Positions 47,722-57,996 of a stretch of 64,000 nt of DNA are shown here, piece by piece. The notes below the pieces were generated by a model that ran no database searches, was not told the DNA's origin, and worked only from the letters and a program-made list of their open reading frames with translations. Position numbers and translations under genes: made by a program. Numbering within the stretch: position 1 is the stretch's first letter; each line of letters begins with the position of its first letter. The stretch is from Verrucomicrobiota bacterium (GTDB lineage Bacteria; Verrucomicrobiota; Kiritimatiellia; CAIQIC01; JAGNIJ01): contig JAKLGK010000006.1 of NCBI GenBank assembly GCA_022710725.1, forward strand, positions 62,001 to 126,000, written 5' to 3'.

Positions 47722-50628
47722 TTACTTGCCGGCGGCCGCGAGCAGGCGGAACAGTTCGTCGATGACGCTCCGCAGGTCGGCCGATGCGGCCGGCTTGACG
47801 CGCGTCATGATGTCCTTTGCGGCCTGGATGTTCTTGGGCGTGACGAGCTTGAGGTTCTCCGGCGCCAGCGGCGAGAGCTTCGGGTTGCCCTTCTGCATCA
47901 GCGCCGCGAGATCCGGCTGGACGGCCTTCAGGAACGCCGCGCACTGGCTGCTCAACACGCGGTCCTTGGCCAGCAGCGCGCTCATCTCGGGCGCGAGCCG
48001 GTAGAACGCGCTGATGATCTTCCGGCCCTCCGCGCTGCCCATCAGCATTTTGGCCTTGAACTTCCGGCACTTGGCGGTGGCGGCATGCGTGCTGCCGAGC
48101 AGCCCGTTGATCGGGCAGGGCAGGAGCACGATCGTCTCGGCCGAGAGCGGGACCGGTGTGCCGTCGGACCGGAGGGTTGTCGCCGTGGCCTTGAGGGTGA
48201 TCGAGGGTTGGTCCGACTCGACGAGGAACTGCGGGATGCGCCACCAGCCCTCCGCCTGCCCGGGCTCCTCAGGCCACCAGTCCATGGCGGGCGCGTACGG
48301 GATGGACCGGAGGTCTTGCTGGCCCAGGCCGTGGTGGCACGTGACGGCGAACTCGTCCACGGTGTCGAATCCATACTCGGGGACGCTCCAGGCGTACAAC
48401 GGGACCCGATAGGACGAATCCGCGCAATAGAGCGGCGCCGGGGCGATCCCGACCTTCGCGTCCTTGTGGCCCAGGATGTAGAACTTGCTGCTCCGGGCCG
48501 TCAGGTCGACCCCCGAGGCCAGCCGGAGGGTGACCTCGAGCTGGTACTCGCCGAAGTCGTGCGCGAGCGGCAGGCCCCAGCGATCGGTGCCGATGCAATC
48601 GGTCAGGCGGAAGGAAGCCAAATCCCCCCAGCCGTCTTTTGTTCGCGCATCCCATACTTCCTGCGCCGCGCCGCGCCGTGCGTCCGCCGGATGAATCCAG
48701 CGCCAGGCCAGGCGTTCAATGCTGTCGCCCGGCGCTGCGGCCTGGATCCGGTAGCGCAGGTACTGGTCGAAGATGTAGGCCGGGCGCCCGCCCGAGGAGG
48801 CGACGGCGGCCGGGACGGGATCCAGGGCGATCCACAACGTCGCCCGGTTCGGGTCGCCGGGATCGCCCGGCTCGACCGCCACGCCGTCGCTGCCCGGCGG
48901 GGTCGTCGGCGGGCATTCCGCGGGAACCTGGAACCACAACTCGTTCTTGCCCGTCGTGCCGTTGCAGCCGGTCACGCGCACCGTGAAGCGGTAGGTTCCG
49001 CTGCCCAGGGGCCCGAGGTCCTCGCTGCGGCCGTGCGCGCTCGCGCGGCAGGGCGAGAACGCGGTCTCGTCGGACCACACGGTGTCGAAGCCGTCGTCCA
49101 GGCCCAGCACCGTGCCGAGGCCGATGTCCAGTTTCTCGACCTCCCACGCAATCTTGGAGACGCCCTGACAGTCCGAAGGCAGGACGCGGCTCGAGACCGT
49201 CTGCCGCTGCCGCGGGCAGTAGGGGGCCGCCGACAGGCAGATCTGCTGCTCGGAGCAGGGCGCGTTCTCGAGCAGGATCAGGCGCCGGTCGGCGCGGTAG
49301 CGGCGGTTGCTCACCGTGCGGGTCTGCCAGCCCGCGCCCCGCAGCGCGGCGTTGCGGTCGAAGCGGGCGAGGCTGGTCCGGACGTAGTCCCGCTCGCCGG
49401 AGGGCAGGACCGATCCATTCCCGGCGTATCCGAGCGCCACGTAGCAGCCGCCGGCGTCGTCCGCGAGCAGGTAGTCGGGATCGTGCAGCGGGGCGCGGCC
49501 GGAGTCGGAGAAGTTCCTGGAGCACGCGAGCGTCCCGGCGGCGTCGAGTTTGGCGAGCCGGTAGCCTGTCCCCGCGCGCCGCGAGAGCATCCAGACCGCG
49601 CCATCCAGCGGGCTGACGCTCATGTCGAGGATGTATTCCAGTCCGAACGCGCTCGAGGACAGCCGCGTGGAGGCCGGGTTGTCGGGGGCGAAACGGGTCA
49701 GGCCGTTCATCCGCATGGCCTTCAGGCCGGCAAGGTCGATCCGGTAGATGAAGTCCTGTCCCATGATGGAGGACCGGTCCGCGACCCAGAGCGTGCGATT
49801 GCGCGGATCGATTTCCCAGGTGTCCACGTGCCGGAAGCCCGCGACCTCCGCCCGGATTTCGCCCGTCGCGCCGTCCAGGCACAGCAGGCTGTTCGAGAAC
49901 GCGCCCATCGTGCCCGGTTCTTCGTGGAAGGTCAGCGCGAGAACCCAGAGTTCGCCCGGGGCCGGATCATAGTCCAGGACCCGGGTGTCCTGGCTGTAAT
50001 CCAAGGGCAGCGACAAGCGATCCCACGAGTAACGATATCCCCGCGCGCCGAGATCCACCACCGTCCCGCGGCCGGCCGGGGCGCGGCCGTCCCAGCCGTA
50101 GCGGACCAGGGTCAACTGGTTCTCGCTGGAGCAGGTCCAGAGGAAGCCCTCCGTGACGGCGTCGCAGCTTTCGCGCGCCGGGACCAGGAGGCTGGAGAAG
50201 CGGGAGGAGTTGGTGTAGTCCACGCCGTCGAAGGGCGGGGGGATCGGCGTGGCATAGTTCACCGCGGCGTCCGGGAAATGGACGCCGTAGAGCGAGGCGC
50301 GCCCGAACCGGCTGCCCCCGAGCAGCAGGGCGCGGGCCTGGATCGGATCGAACACCACGTCGGGCGCCTGGAAGTTCCTCCAGGTCAGCACCTGCCCGAG
50401 CGCGGCATCCAGGGAGCCTCCGCTCATGAACCCGAGGCCGTCGTTGTAGATTTCAAACCGGTTCGCCCCGTCATCCACGATGGGCACGCCCGGGGCCTGC
50501 ACCTCGTGCGCGATGCGCGGGTACAGCACGACAAGGTCATCTGCGATCGCGATGGAGGGCAGAACCGCGAGCGCTGCGCACAGCGCGGCCGCCCAGGCCG
50601 ACAGTTTATTCCGCGGGGTCGATGGCAT
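47722..50628 (-). CDS. large exported protein, paralogue B (beta-propeller/Ig-like, helical tail)
   Basis: The ATG at 50628 follows CAGGAGC. The 968-residue protein has an N-terminal signal peptide (LSAWAAALCAALAVLPSIAI), then the same layout as its downstream paralogue: propeller-like strands (NSLLCLDGATGEIRAEVAGF; DTWEIDPRNRTLWVADRSSI), a cysteine-rich Ig-like zone with SAAPYCPRQRQTVSSRVLPS, and a C-terminal helical domain of about 110 residues (RKIISAFYRLAPEMSALLAK; LAPENLKLVTPKNIQAAKDI). Sequence identity with paralogue A is moderate except in the tail. The three genes 968-54-905 are co-directional and probably one operon. Function unknown; a host- or particle-surface role is only a guess. 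Confidence 0.65.
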   Translation of the reverse strand: MPSTPRNKLSAWAAALCAALAVLPSIAIADDLVVLYPRIAHEVQAPGVPIVDDGANRFEIYNDGLGFMSGGSLDAALGQVLTWRNFQAPDVVFDPIQARALLLGGSRFGRASLYGVHFPDAAVNYATPIPPPFDGVDYTNSSRFSSLLVPARESCDAVTEGFLWTCSSENQLTLVRYGWDGRAPAGRGTVVDLGARGYRYSWDRLSLPLDYSQDTRVLDYDPAPGELWVLALTFHEEPGTMGAFSNSLLCLDGATGEIRAEVAGFRHVDTWEIDPRNRTLWVADRSSIMGQDFIYRIDLAGLKAMRMNGLTRFAPDNPASTRLSSSAFGLEYILDMSVSPLDGAVWMLSRRAGTGYRLAKLDAAGTLACSRNFSDSGRAPLHDPDYLLADDAGGCYVALGYAGNGSVLPSGERDYVRTSLARFDRNAALRGAGWQTRTVSNRRYRADRRLILLENAPCSEQQICLSAAPYCPRQRQTVSSRVLPSDCQGVSKIAWEVEKLDIGLGTVLGLDDGFDTVWSDETAFSPCRASAHGRSEDLGPLGSGTYRFTVRVTGCNGTTGKNELWFQVPAECPPTTPPGSDGVAVEPGDPGDPNRATLWIALDPVPAAVASSGGRPAYIFDQYLRYRIQAAAPGDSIERLAWRWIHPADARRGAAQEVWDARTKDGWGDLASFRLTDCIGTDRWGLPLAHDFGEYQLEVTLRLASGVDLTARSSKFYILGHKDAKVGIAPAPLYCADSSYRVPLYAWSVPEYGFDTVDEFAVTCHHGLGQQDLRSIPYAPAMDWWPEEPGQAEGWWRIPQFLVESDQPSITLKATATTLRSDGTPVPLSAETIVLLPCPINGLLGSTHAATAKCRKFKAKMLMGSAEGRKIISAFYRLAPEMSALLAKDRVLSSQCAAFLKAVQPDLAALMQKGNPKLSPLAPENLKLVTPKNIQAAKDIMTRVKPAASADLRSVIDELFRLLAAAGK

Positions 50629-50908
50629 GGCGTTGCTCCTGTCCGGTTTCGGTTGGTTACCATCAAGAGTCGACGGACCCGCGGGTGTTCTTCCCCGGAA
50701 CGAGCAGGGCCGGGACGAAAACAGCGCGCCGGGCGACTAAAGAACTCGTGGTGGTTTGAGGGCCGAAAATCGTGTCAAGGATTACATGGTTCCTCGACAA
50801 GAAAAGGGCGGCCCGGACGACGTAGAAAGTGGGGGCGGAAGGCCGAATGGCATTTACGGCCGGCCTCCGGCTGCATAGATTGTGTTCAGGCGCAGGAGTG
50901 AAGCGCGG

Positions 50909-53900
50909 ATGACAGGAATGAACGCCACGGTCAGATGGCGGAAAGGGAGGGTGTGTCGGCCCGCCTCCGGCAGCGCCTTGCTGCTGGGCATCGCCCTCGC
51001 CTTGTTCCATTTCCCGCCGACCTCGCCGGCTGAAATCCTCTTTCAGGATGATTTCGAATCCGGCGCGCTCGCGCCCTGCTGGGCGACGAACTCCGCCGGC
51101 CAGGGGCGAATCCGCGTGACGGGAGAGTGGTCCCCCGCCGGCGGCGCGTGGCACGCGGTGATGGACGATGTCCAGAGCGACCTGGCGCCCTCCCTGAACG
51201 AACTGGTGCTCACCACGGACCTGGCCGGGCGGAGCAACGTGGTCCTGTCCTTCCGGCACAAGTCGCTCAACGACGAAGACCACGAGATGCCGGATTCGTT
51301 CAGCGGGAGTTGCAACGCGGACGGCGTGGCGGTCAGCGATGACGGCGGCGCGACGTGGCACAAGGTACAGGGCCTGACCTCGTCCAATTTCGTGTCTTCG
51401 AGTTACAAGCCGTTCGAGGTCCCGTTGGTCCCCGACGGAAGCTGGCCGTTGTGCGACGGGTTCAAGATCAAGTTCCAGCAGTACGACGACTCGCCGGCGG
51501 AGGAAGACGGGTTCGCCTTCGACGAGATCGCGATCGAGACGATGGCCGCGGCGCCGCCGGCGGACCTGTCCGTGTCCCTGGAGCCCGTTTTCTGGGGACC
51601 CGGCCGTGCGGTTTCGAACCACTATCCGCTCCTGGTCACGGTGGGGAACGCGGGGCCGCGGGAGGCCGTCGAGGTCTCGATCACCAACCGGCTGCCGCCG
51701 GGCGTGGGCGTGGTGACGGCCTCGTTGGGCTACGAGTTCCGTCCGGCCGATCCGGCGGTTGTGTTCCGCCTGACGGAGATGGCCGCCGGCCAGACCGCGC
51801 TGTACTGGATGGTCTGCTCGCCGGCGGTGACGGGATACTGCGCGTGGACGTCGAGCGTGACCTCCGCGGGAGGCGACCCGGACGCGGAGGACAACGCCGC
51901 CGCCTTCGCGACCATCTTCCTGCCCCCGTCGGGCCCGGCCGTGGGCATCGGCGTCGAGGTCACGCTGTCCGAGGCCAGTTGTCTTTCCCGGCCGTTCACG
52001 AATAAGGTGCACCTGGAGAACCTCTCTGCCGAATACGTCTCCAATGTCCTGATCGTCAGCGAGTTCTCGGCGCCCGTGGAGATCCTGGACGGCTACTTCC
52101 GCGCCAACGGCAACCAGCTGTGCAGTTCGTGCACCCTGACGCCTTCGTGGGGGGCCTCTTTCTCGTATGCGATCCGGGCCACGCGGCCGGGCCTGCTGAC
52201 CAACCTCGTGAGGATCAGCGCGGACCGTCCGCTGAATTCGACCAACGGGCTGGTGATCACCAACGTGATCCACATCCTCGGCGACTCGACGTGGGAACCG
52301 GTCCTGGACGGCTACGTGGACCGGCGGTACCTGGCCGGCGCGTATTCCGGGGGGGGGCGGAGCACCAAGCCGGCGTTCGGCGACATGGATGCGGACGGCG
52401 ATGCGGACGCTTTCGTCGGCAGCCGGGACAAGCTGATGTATTACAAGAACATCGGCACCCCGCGGTCGCCGGCCTGGGCGCCCCCGTCGCTGGTCCGCCG
52501 CCTGGCGTGGAATACTGATTACGCGCCGGCCCTGGCGGACATGGACGCGGACGGCGACCTCGACCTGATCTCGGGGGAGTTGTTCGGGATGCTGTACTAT
52601 TTTCAAAACCAGGGCACGCCCACCACGGCCGTGTGGGCCGCGCCGGTCTTCGCGTATGGGGGGATCACGGCGGGGTCGTTCAGCGCCCCGGCCCTGGCGG
52701 ACGTGGACGGCGACGGGGATCAGGATCTCTTCATTGGCAATTCGGATGGCGATATCCTGGTCTACACCAATATCGGAACCGCCGCGTCGGCGGCCTGGGG
52801 CCAGCCCCGCACCAATTTCCCATGCCCCATCGCCAATTACCGGTATGCCTCGCCGAGGCCGGCGGACGTGGACGGCGACGGAGACCTCGATCTCGTGGCC
52901 GGCTACGAGCCCTATCCCCCGGGAAGCACCAATGCATTCTGGCTGTTGTGGGCCAACACGGGAACGGCGGCCCAGGCCCGGTGGGCGCCCGCCGTCACGC
53001 AGCAACTCGGGATCGCCGCCACGGACTTCTTTGCGTCCTTTGCCCCCGAACTGGCGGACCTGGATGAGGACGGCGATCTGGACGCCGTCGTCGGGCAGGC
53101 GGGCGGCCGGATGGACCATCTCGTGAACATCGGGCAGGCCACGCAGGCCGCCTGGCAGGTCCGGGGCGAGCGGATCTTCTTGATGGACCTGCCCGGCGAC
53201 AGCATGGCCGGTTGCGATCTCGACGGCGACGGGGACGGCGATTTCGTCGTGCTCAAAGGCGTCGAGCGCCTGCTCTGGCTGTACGAGAACGAAGGCACCC
53301 CGCAGACGCCCATGTGGCGCCTGGCCGACACCAATTATCTGTCGTGGACGGGCGGGGTCCTGCAGGCGGTGTCCTTTGCCGACCTGGACGCCGACTCGGA
53401 TCCGGACCTCTACATCAAGATGAGCGGGGACCCCTATGGGACCAACTGGTTCATCGCGCGGGTCCTGAACACCGGCACGGCGTCGCGCGCGGCGTGGGCC
53501 GCCCCCGAGTACGGCTACCTGGTGCTCCATGCGGAAACGAACAGCTACTACAATGCTGGCCAGATGGCCTTCGGCGACATGGACGGCGACGGGGATCTGG
53601 ACATGTACCTGAAGAGCGGTTCGACCAACGGTCCATTCTTCTACGTTGCGAACACCGGGACGGCTTCCGTCGCGGCCTGGGCGCCGCCGGTGGCCGCCGG
53701 GGCCGGTTTCTTCGGGGACTCGATCGAAGCGCCTCTCGTCATGGATATGGACGAGGACGGCGACAACGACCTGATCGGCATGACGGGCCGGGACTGGGTG
53801 TATTATCCGAACATCGGCGACGCGCAGCAGCCGCGGTGGACCCACGCGATGCGCCTGTATGAGCCGCCCGATACGTATGGCTTGAACGATTTCGTCGAGT

Positions 53901-56900
53901 CCGGCGCTGCCATGGACCTGGACGCGGACGGCGACTTGGACCTGCTGCTGGCGACCTCCGAGGGCGGCCTGCTGTTCTACCGGAACCAGGCGGACAAGCT
54001 GCAGGTGATCCCCGCGCAACGCACGATGGAGCCGGGCTCGACGTGCGATTTCAATGTGACCAATGATCCCCCCGTGGCCTGGCAGTTCGTCGCCAACCGC
54101 AGCGGCGGCAGCCTGAACGCCGGCACGGGCGTCTACCAGGCCGGGCCGACCCAGGGCCTCGACATCATCGAGGCGCGCCTGGTCGACGGGCGGTACGGCC
54201 GCGCGGTCGCGCAGGTCGTCAGCAACAGCCTGTCCGCGGGGCAGGCCCGCGCCATTGTCATGGCCGGCAGCAAGACGGCCGCGCTGACGGACGATCCGGC
54301 CTGGGAGGCCACCGACTACCTGGCCGACAACGCCTTCAACACGCTGCGCGCGCGCGGCTTCAGCAAGAACAGCATCCAGTACTTGAGCCCCCTGGCGGGG
54401 AAAGATGTGGACGGCGATGGGTATGCCGATGTGTCCCGGGCCTCCACGTGGGCCAACGCCGAGTGGGCCTTCCGCACTTTTGCGTCCGGCGCCTCGAACC
54501 TCTTCGTCTACCTCGTGGACCACGGCGCCACGAACGAGCACGGCGGCTATTTCCGGCTGAATCCCGGCGAAACCCTCTCGGCGACCGGCCTGGCCGCCTG
54601 GCTGGACGAGTTGCAGAACGCCGCGCCGATGGACGTGACGGTCGTGCTGGATTTCTGCCAGGCCGGGAGTTTTATCGGGCCGCTGGCCTATACCGGCGCC
54701 GCGAGCCGGGTCGTGATCGCGGGCGCCGGACCGGTCCAGGCCGTCTTCTTCGTGGCCGGCGGCCTGGTGAGTTTCTCCGAAGCCTTCTTCAACGGGTTGA
54801 GGCTCGGGTTGGGCCTGGGCGAGGCGTTCCAGTTGGCCCGCGGAGCCATGAGCGATTACCAGGACGCGTGGCTGGACGCGGACAAGGACGGGCTCTTCGT
54901 GGCCGGGGTGGATGACGCCGGGGCCGGCCTCGACGAACCGGTCGGCGCGCGGATCGGCGGCGAGCAGGATGTCCCGCAGATCGGGAGCATTGCGGGCAAC
55001 CAGTACCTGGACGGGGATTCCGCGGCGACGCTGTGGGCGGCCAACGTGACCGCCGCGCAGCCGATCGACCGCGTCTGGTGCGTGATCGTGCCGCCGGGTT
55101 ACAATCCCGATCCCGACGTGCCCATCGCCTCCCTTCCGGAAATCGATCTGGTGTTCACCGGCGAACGATACGAGGCGGTCTACCAGGGCTTCGGGCAGGC
55201 CGACACCTACAAGATCATCTACTACGCGCATGCCCAGGGCGGCGGCGTCTCGCTGCCGAAGTACGGGTACGTGACGCAGGCGGGCGCGGACGAGCGGGCG
55301 ATCCTGGCGGCCGGCGGGACGACCAACCTCGCCGTCTGGACCAACATCAACGGCATGGCGAACAACGCCTGGGAGACCCTGCAGACGCGGCAGTTCACCA
55401 CGGACTCCGTTTATTACTTGAGCATGGAGACCGGCCAGCCGGGCGTCGACGAGGCCGTCTCGCTCACGGCGCTCGGGCAGGCGATCACGAACTGGGCCGG
55501 TGCCTCGAGGAAGCTGGCGATCTACCTCGCCGGCGAGGCGACCGGCGGACAGCTGCATCTTGCCGAAGGAGAGGATCTGTCCGCCGCGCAGTTGGACGCC
55601 TGGCTGGACGCCTACCAGCAGGACAGCAACCGGCTCGTCATCGCGGTGATGGATTTCGCGGGCGCGGGCGGGTTCATCACCAACATGACCATTCCCCCGG
55701 ACCGCGACCGCATCCTCATCGCCGGGTCCGGGCCGGACGAGCCAGCCCTCTGCGAGCAGCAAGGATGGTTGAGTTTCAGCCGCATTTTCTTGAGCCACAT
55801 TTTCAGCGGCGCGGACGTGCTGGAAGCCTTCCAGGCGGCGCGCGACACGACCTTCAACCTGGCGCGCGGGGCGCAGGACCCGCAACTGGATGACGACGGG
55901 GACCAGGAACCGAACGAAAAGGCGGAGGGCGCGCTGGCGGGCGTGACCTACATCGGGTCGGCCTTTGTGACCGGCGCGGAAGCGCCGGTGATCGGGGCCG
56001 TCACGCTCGACACCCTGCTGGAAGGGACGAACGCGTTGACGCTGTGGGCGTCGGAGATCGTCGCGGCGGCGGGCGTCGAGCGCGCCTGGTGCGTGGTCAC
56101 GCCGCCGTCGGACGCGGAGGATCCCGCTTCGGTCAGCGTGGACCTGTCCTGGAGTAACGACACCGCCCGGTACGAGACGAGCTACACGAATTTCACCGAG
56201 CCGGGCGTGTACATCTGCACCTTCTTCGCGATGGACCACGACGGCGTGATCGGCAGCCCCCGCCAGGCCCAGGTGTTGAGCGCCGACCGCTACGAGCCGG
56301 ACGATTCCTTCGACGAGGTCCAGCCCTTCGAGGTTGCGGGCACGCAGGTGCACAACCTGCATGTGGCCGGCGACGAGGACTGGGTCGAGTTCTTCGTCAT
56401 CACGGACTTCGTCTACGAGGTCCGAACGCGGCAGCTGGGCACGAACGTGGACACGATGCTGGACCTCTACCGGGTGGAGGACGGCGTCCTGACGAACGTG
56501 GTGTCCCGGGACTCGCAGGGGGCGGGCGCCGGGGCGGGCGAGTACATCCTGCTGGATCACGAGCCGGCCGGCCGATACGTCGCGCGCGTTCGCGCATACG
56601 GAGCGGGCCAGGCGGGGCCGGGCACGGAGTACGAACTGCGGGTGTACGTGCCGGACGCGCCCGCGCAGGCATTCCTCTGCATCCTCGGGGCGGACCTGTA
56701 CAACTCGAGTCGCTCGCCGGCCGGGGCGGTCGCGTACCTCAACGGGACGCCGTATGCCTTCGGGGGTCGCAACATGATCCAGTTCACCCCCATTGCGGCA
56801 GGGACGTACACGATCCAGGTGACGGCGCCCGGCTGTCTTCCGGCGCAGAAGGCCACCCAGGCCGGGCAGGTGGAGAACATCAACAACCAGGCCTACGGGA

Positions 56901-57655
56901 ATCCGCGTCGCGTCGTGGTCCAGGCTGGCGGCTTTGTTTCGGCCCCCTTCCTTCTCGAGCCGCTGGCCCGGGCGCAGGGCGTGGCGCGCGACGAGTGGAC
57001 GGGCCGGCGGTTGAGAAACGCGCGGATCCGGTTCGTGCCCGGGTCGGCCTCGGGCCTCCCCTGCAGCCAGTATGATGGGTATCCGGCGTATGCGGATTAC
57101 CGGCAATACTGGGCAACGTCTCTGGAGGGGGCCTTCCCGAGCAACGTGTATCTGCCCACGCGGGCGGGTGTGCTGACGGTTTTCGCGGACGGGTACTCGA
57201 ACCTGGCGTTCTCGCTGCCCACCTTGCCGGCGGGGGGGGTGACCAATCTGGGGGACCTGTGCTGCGCGCCCATTCCCACGAACGGGAACAGCCTCCCAGC
57301 CCGCTGGATCAACCTCTACTTTGGGGGGCCGACGAACATCGCGGCGGGGGAGGATACCGACGGCGACGGGGCCAACAACTGGACGGAACTGCTCACGGAT
57401 ACGGATCCCAATGACCGGGCCAGCGTGTTTGCGATACCGGAGGACGGGGCGGTCTGGGGGCCCGGTGGCTGGAGTTTCCGGTGGCTGGGAGCGGTAGCTC
57501 ATGCGTACCAGGTGGCGTCATGCAGCAACCTGCTCGACGAATCATGGGCGCGTATCGCCGGCCCTTGGACGAACTGGGACGGCAGCGAGATGGAGTGGAC
57601 GGCTCCGGACGTCGAAGGGCGGCGCCTCTACCGTATCGAGGAATTCCGTCCCTAG
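50909..57655 (+). CDS. giant exported FG-GAP protein with two caspase-like domains
   Basis: A 2248-residue exported protein. The ATG at 50909 follows CAGGAGTG; GTG at 50882 is possible. Signal peptide 1-41, then a MAM-like jelly roll (FQDDFESGALAPCWA, about 42-210) and CARDB/DUF11-like domains (215-460). About 470-1030 holds around ten FG-GAP/VCBS calcium repeats (DMDADGDADAFVGSRDKLMY). Two clan-CD peptidase-like domains follow. In the first (about 1110-1330) His1205 in YLVDHGATN and Cys1250 in VVLDFCQAGSF are the expected pair. In the second (about 1460-1665) these positions are Glu1543 (YLAGEATGG) and Ala1584 (VMDFAGAGGF). A pre-peptidase C-terminal domain (about 1795-1918), a carboxypeptidase-regulatory-like domain and an EDTDGDGANNW calcium motif complete it. 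Confidence 0.8.
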   Translation: MTGMNATVRWRKGRVCRPASGSALLLGIALALFHFPPTSPAEILFQDDFESGALAPCWATNSAGQGRIRVTGEWSPAGGAWHAVMDDVQSDLAPSLNELVLTTDLAGRSNVVLSFRHKSLNDEDHEMPDSFSGSCNADGVAVSDDGGATWHKVQGLTSSNFVSSSYKPFEVPLVPDGSWPLCDGFKIKFQQYDDSPAEEDGFAFDEIAIETMAAAPPADLSVSLEPVFWGPGRAVSNHYPLLVTVGNAGPREAVEVSITNRLPPGVGVVTASLGYEFRPADPAVVFRLTEMAAGQTALYWMVCSPAVTGYCAWTSSVTSAGGDPDAEDNAAAFATIFLPPSGPAVGIGVEVTLSEASCLSRPFTNKVHLENLSAEYVSNVLIVSEFSAPVEILDGYFRANGNQLCSSCTLTPSWGASFSYAIRATRPGLLTNLVRISADRPLNSTNGLVITNVIHILGDSTWEPVLDGYVDRRYLAGAYSGGGRSTKPAFGDMDADGDADAFVGSRDKLMYYKNIGTPRSPAWAPPSLVRRLAWNTDYAPALADMDADGDLDLISGELFGMLYYFQNQGTPTTAVWAAPVFAYGGITAGSFSAPALADVDGDGDQDLFIGNSDGDILVYTNIGTAASAAWGQPRTNFPCPIANYRYASPRPADVDGDGDLDLVAGYEPYPPGSTNAFWLLWANTGTAAQARWAPAVTQQLGIAATDFFASFAPELADLDEDGDLDAVVGQAGGRMDHLVNIGQATQAAWQVRGERIFLMDLPGDSMAGCDLDGDGDGDFVVLKGVERLLWLYENEGTPQTPMWRLADTNYLSWTGGVLQAVSFADLDADSDPDLYIKMSGDPYGTNWFIARVLNTGTASRAAWAAPEYGYLVLHAETNSYYNAGQMAFGDMDGDGDLDMYLKSGSTNGPFFYVANTGTASVAAWAPPVAAGAGFFGDSIEAPLVMDMDEDGDNDLIGMTGRDWVYYPNIGDAQQPRWTHAMRLYEPPDTYGLNDFVESGAAMDLDADGDLDLLLATSEGGLLFYRNQADKLQVIPAQRTMEPGSTCDFNVTNDPPVAWQFVANRSGGSLNAGTGVYQAGPTQGLDIIEARLVDGRYGRAVAQVVSNSLSAGQARAIVMAGSKTAALTDDPAWEATDYLADNAFNTLRARGFSKNSIQYLSPLAGKDVDGDGYADVSRASTWANAEWAFRTFASGASNLFVYLVDHGATNEHGGYFRLNPGETLSATGLAAWLDELQNAAPMDVTVVLDFCQAGSFIGPLAYTGAASRVVIAGAGPVQAVFFVAGGLVSFSEAFFNGLRLGLGLGEAFQLARGAMSDYQDAWLDADKDGLFVAGVDDAGAGLDEPVGARIGGEQDVPQIGSIAGNQYLDGDSAATLWAANVTAAQPIDRVWCVIVPPGYNPDPDVPIASLPEIDLVFTGERYEAVYQGFGQADTYKIIYYAHAQGGGVSLPKYGYVTQAGADERAILAAGGTTNLAVWTNINGMANNAWETLQTRQFTTDSVYYLSMETGQPGVDEAVSLTALGQAITNWAGASRKLAIYLAGEATGGQLHLAEGEDLSAAQLDAWLDAYQQDSNRLVIAVMDFAGAGGFITNMTIPPDRDRILIAGSGPDEPALCEQQGWLSFSRIFLSHIFSGADVLEAFQAARDTTFNLARGAQDPQLDDDGDQEPNEKAEGALAGVTYIGSAFVTGAEAPVIGAVTLDTLLEGTNALTLWASEIVAAAGVERAWCVVTPPSDAEDPASVSVDLSWSNDTARYETSYTNFTEPGVYICTFFAMDHDGVIGSPRQAQVLSADRYEPDDSFDEVQPFEVAGTQVHNLHVAGDEDWVEFFVITDFVYEVRTRQLGTNVDTMLDLYRVEDGVLTNVVSRDSQGAGAGAGEYILLDHEPAGRYVARVRAYGAGQAGPGTEYELRVYVPDAPAQAFLCILGADLYNSSRSPAGAVAYLNGTPYAFGGRNMIQFTPIAAGTYTIQVTAPGCLPAQKATQAGQVENINNQAYGNPRRVVVQAGGFVSAPFLLEPLARAQGVARDEWTGRRLRNARIRFVPGSASGLPCSQYDGYPAYADYRQYWATSLEGAFPSNVYLPTRAGVLTVFADGYSNLAFSLPTLPAGGVTNLGDLCCAPIPTNGNSLPARWINLYFGGPTNIAAGEDTDGDGANNWTELLTDTDPNDRASVFAIPEDGAVWGPGGWSFRWLGAVAHAYQVASCSNLLDESWARIAGPWTNWDGSEMEWTAPDVEGRRLYRIEEFRP

Positions 57656-57815
57656 GCCGGAGGCAGACATATTGCCGTTTTGACCGAGCGAGTCGGCCAG
57701 CGACCTCTTGCCAAGGGTTCGTGCTTCAATGCGTTCCCGTTCGCCGCCGAGACAGGGATCCTGCTGCTTGATTCGCTCAACTGCCTGACGGGCCGCGGCA
57801 CGGTGAAAACCCATG

Positions 57816-57839
57816 TATCACAGTTTATAAACTGTGATA
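57816..57839. repeat. 24-bp perfect palindrome, copy 1 (TTTATAAA centre)
   Basis: TATCACAGTTTA and its exact complement; no loop. It lies between the convergent ends of the giant exported gene and the FadL-like gene. A second copy with longer arms is 78 bp downstream. Same design as the palindrome at 549-582. Confidence 0.8.
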
Positions 57840-57891
57840 TTTTGGATGGAGAAATATCAGGAAATACTAAGAAATATCAACGCCGATCCCG

Positions 57892-57919
57892 TGTATCACA
57901 GTTTATAAACTGTGATACA
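57892..57919. repeat. 28-bp perfect palindrome, copy 2 (TTTATAAA centre)
   Basis: TGTATCACAGTTTA and its exact complement. Copy 1 shares the left arm TGTATCACAGTTTA fully (from 57814). Between the copies is an AT-rich stretch with three near-repeats (GAAATATCAG, GAAATACTAA, GAAATATCAA). The rest of 57656-57996 contains nothing else I can support. Confidence 0.8.
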
Positions 57920-57996
57920 ACGCCCAAGAGGTGCAGAACCCTGAACGCCTTGATTCGGTGCGGCGCTGTGCCCCCTTTTCTCCGCTGGCGGGCGCG

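Noticed and set aside
45091..50901. Long plus-strand frames (840 and 1092 codons) opposite the two exported paralogues
   Set aside because: Antisense shadows rich in Arg/Gly/Val/Ala; the minus-strand frames have signal peptides, ribosome sites and paralogous domains.
50663..57502. A 2279-codon open frame on the minus strand opposite the giant FG-GAP gene
   Set aside because: Its translation is Arg/Val/Gly/His-rich with no domain; it exists because GC-rich codon usage on the plus strand suppresses minus-strand stops. The plus-strand frame has signal peptide, repeats and catalytic motifs.
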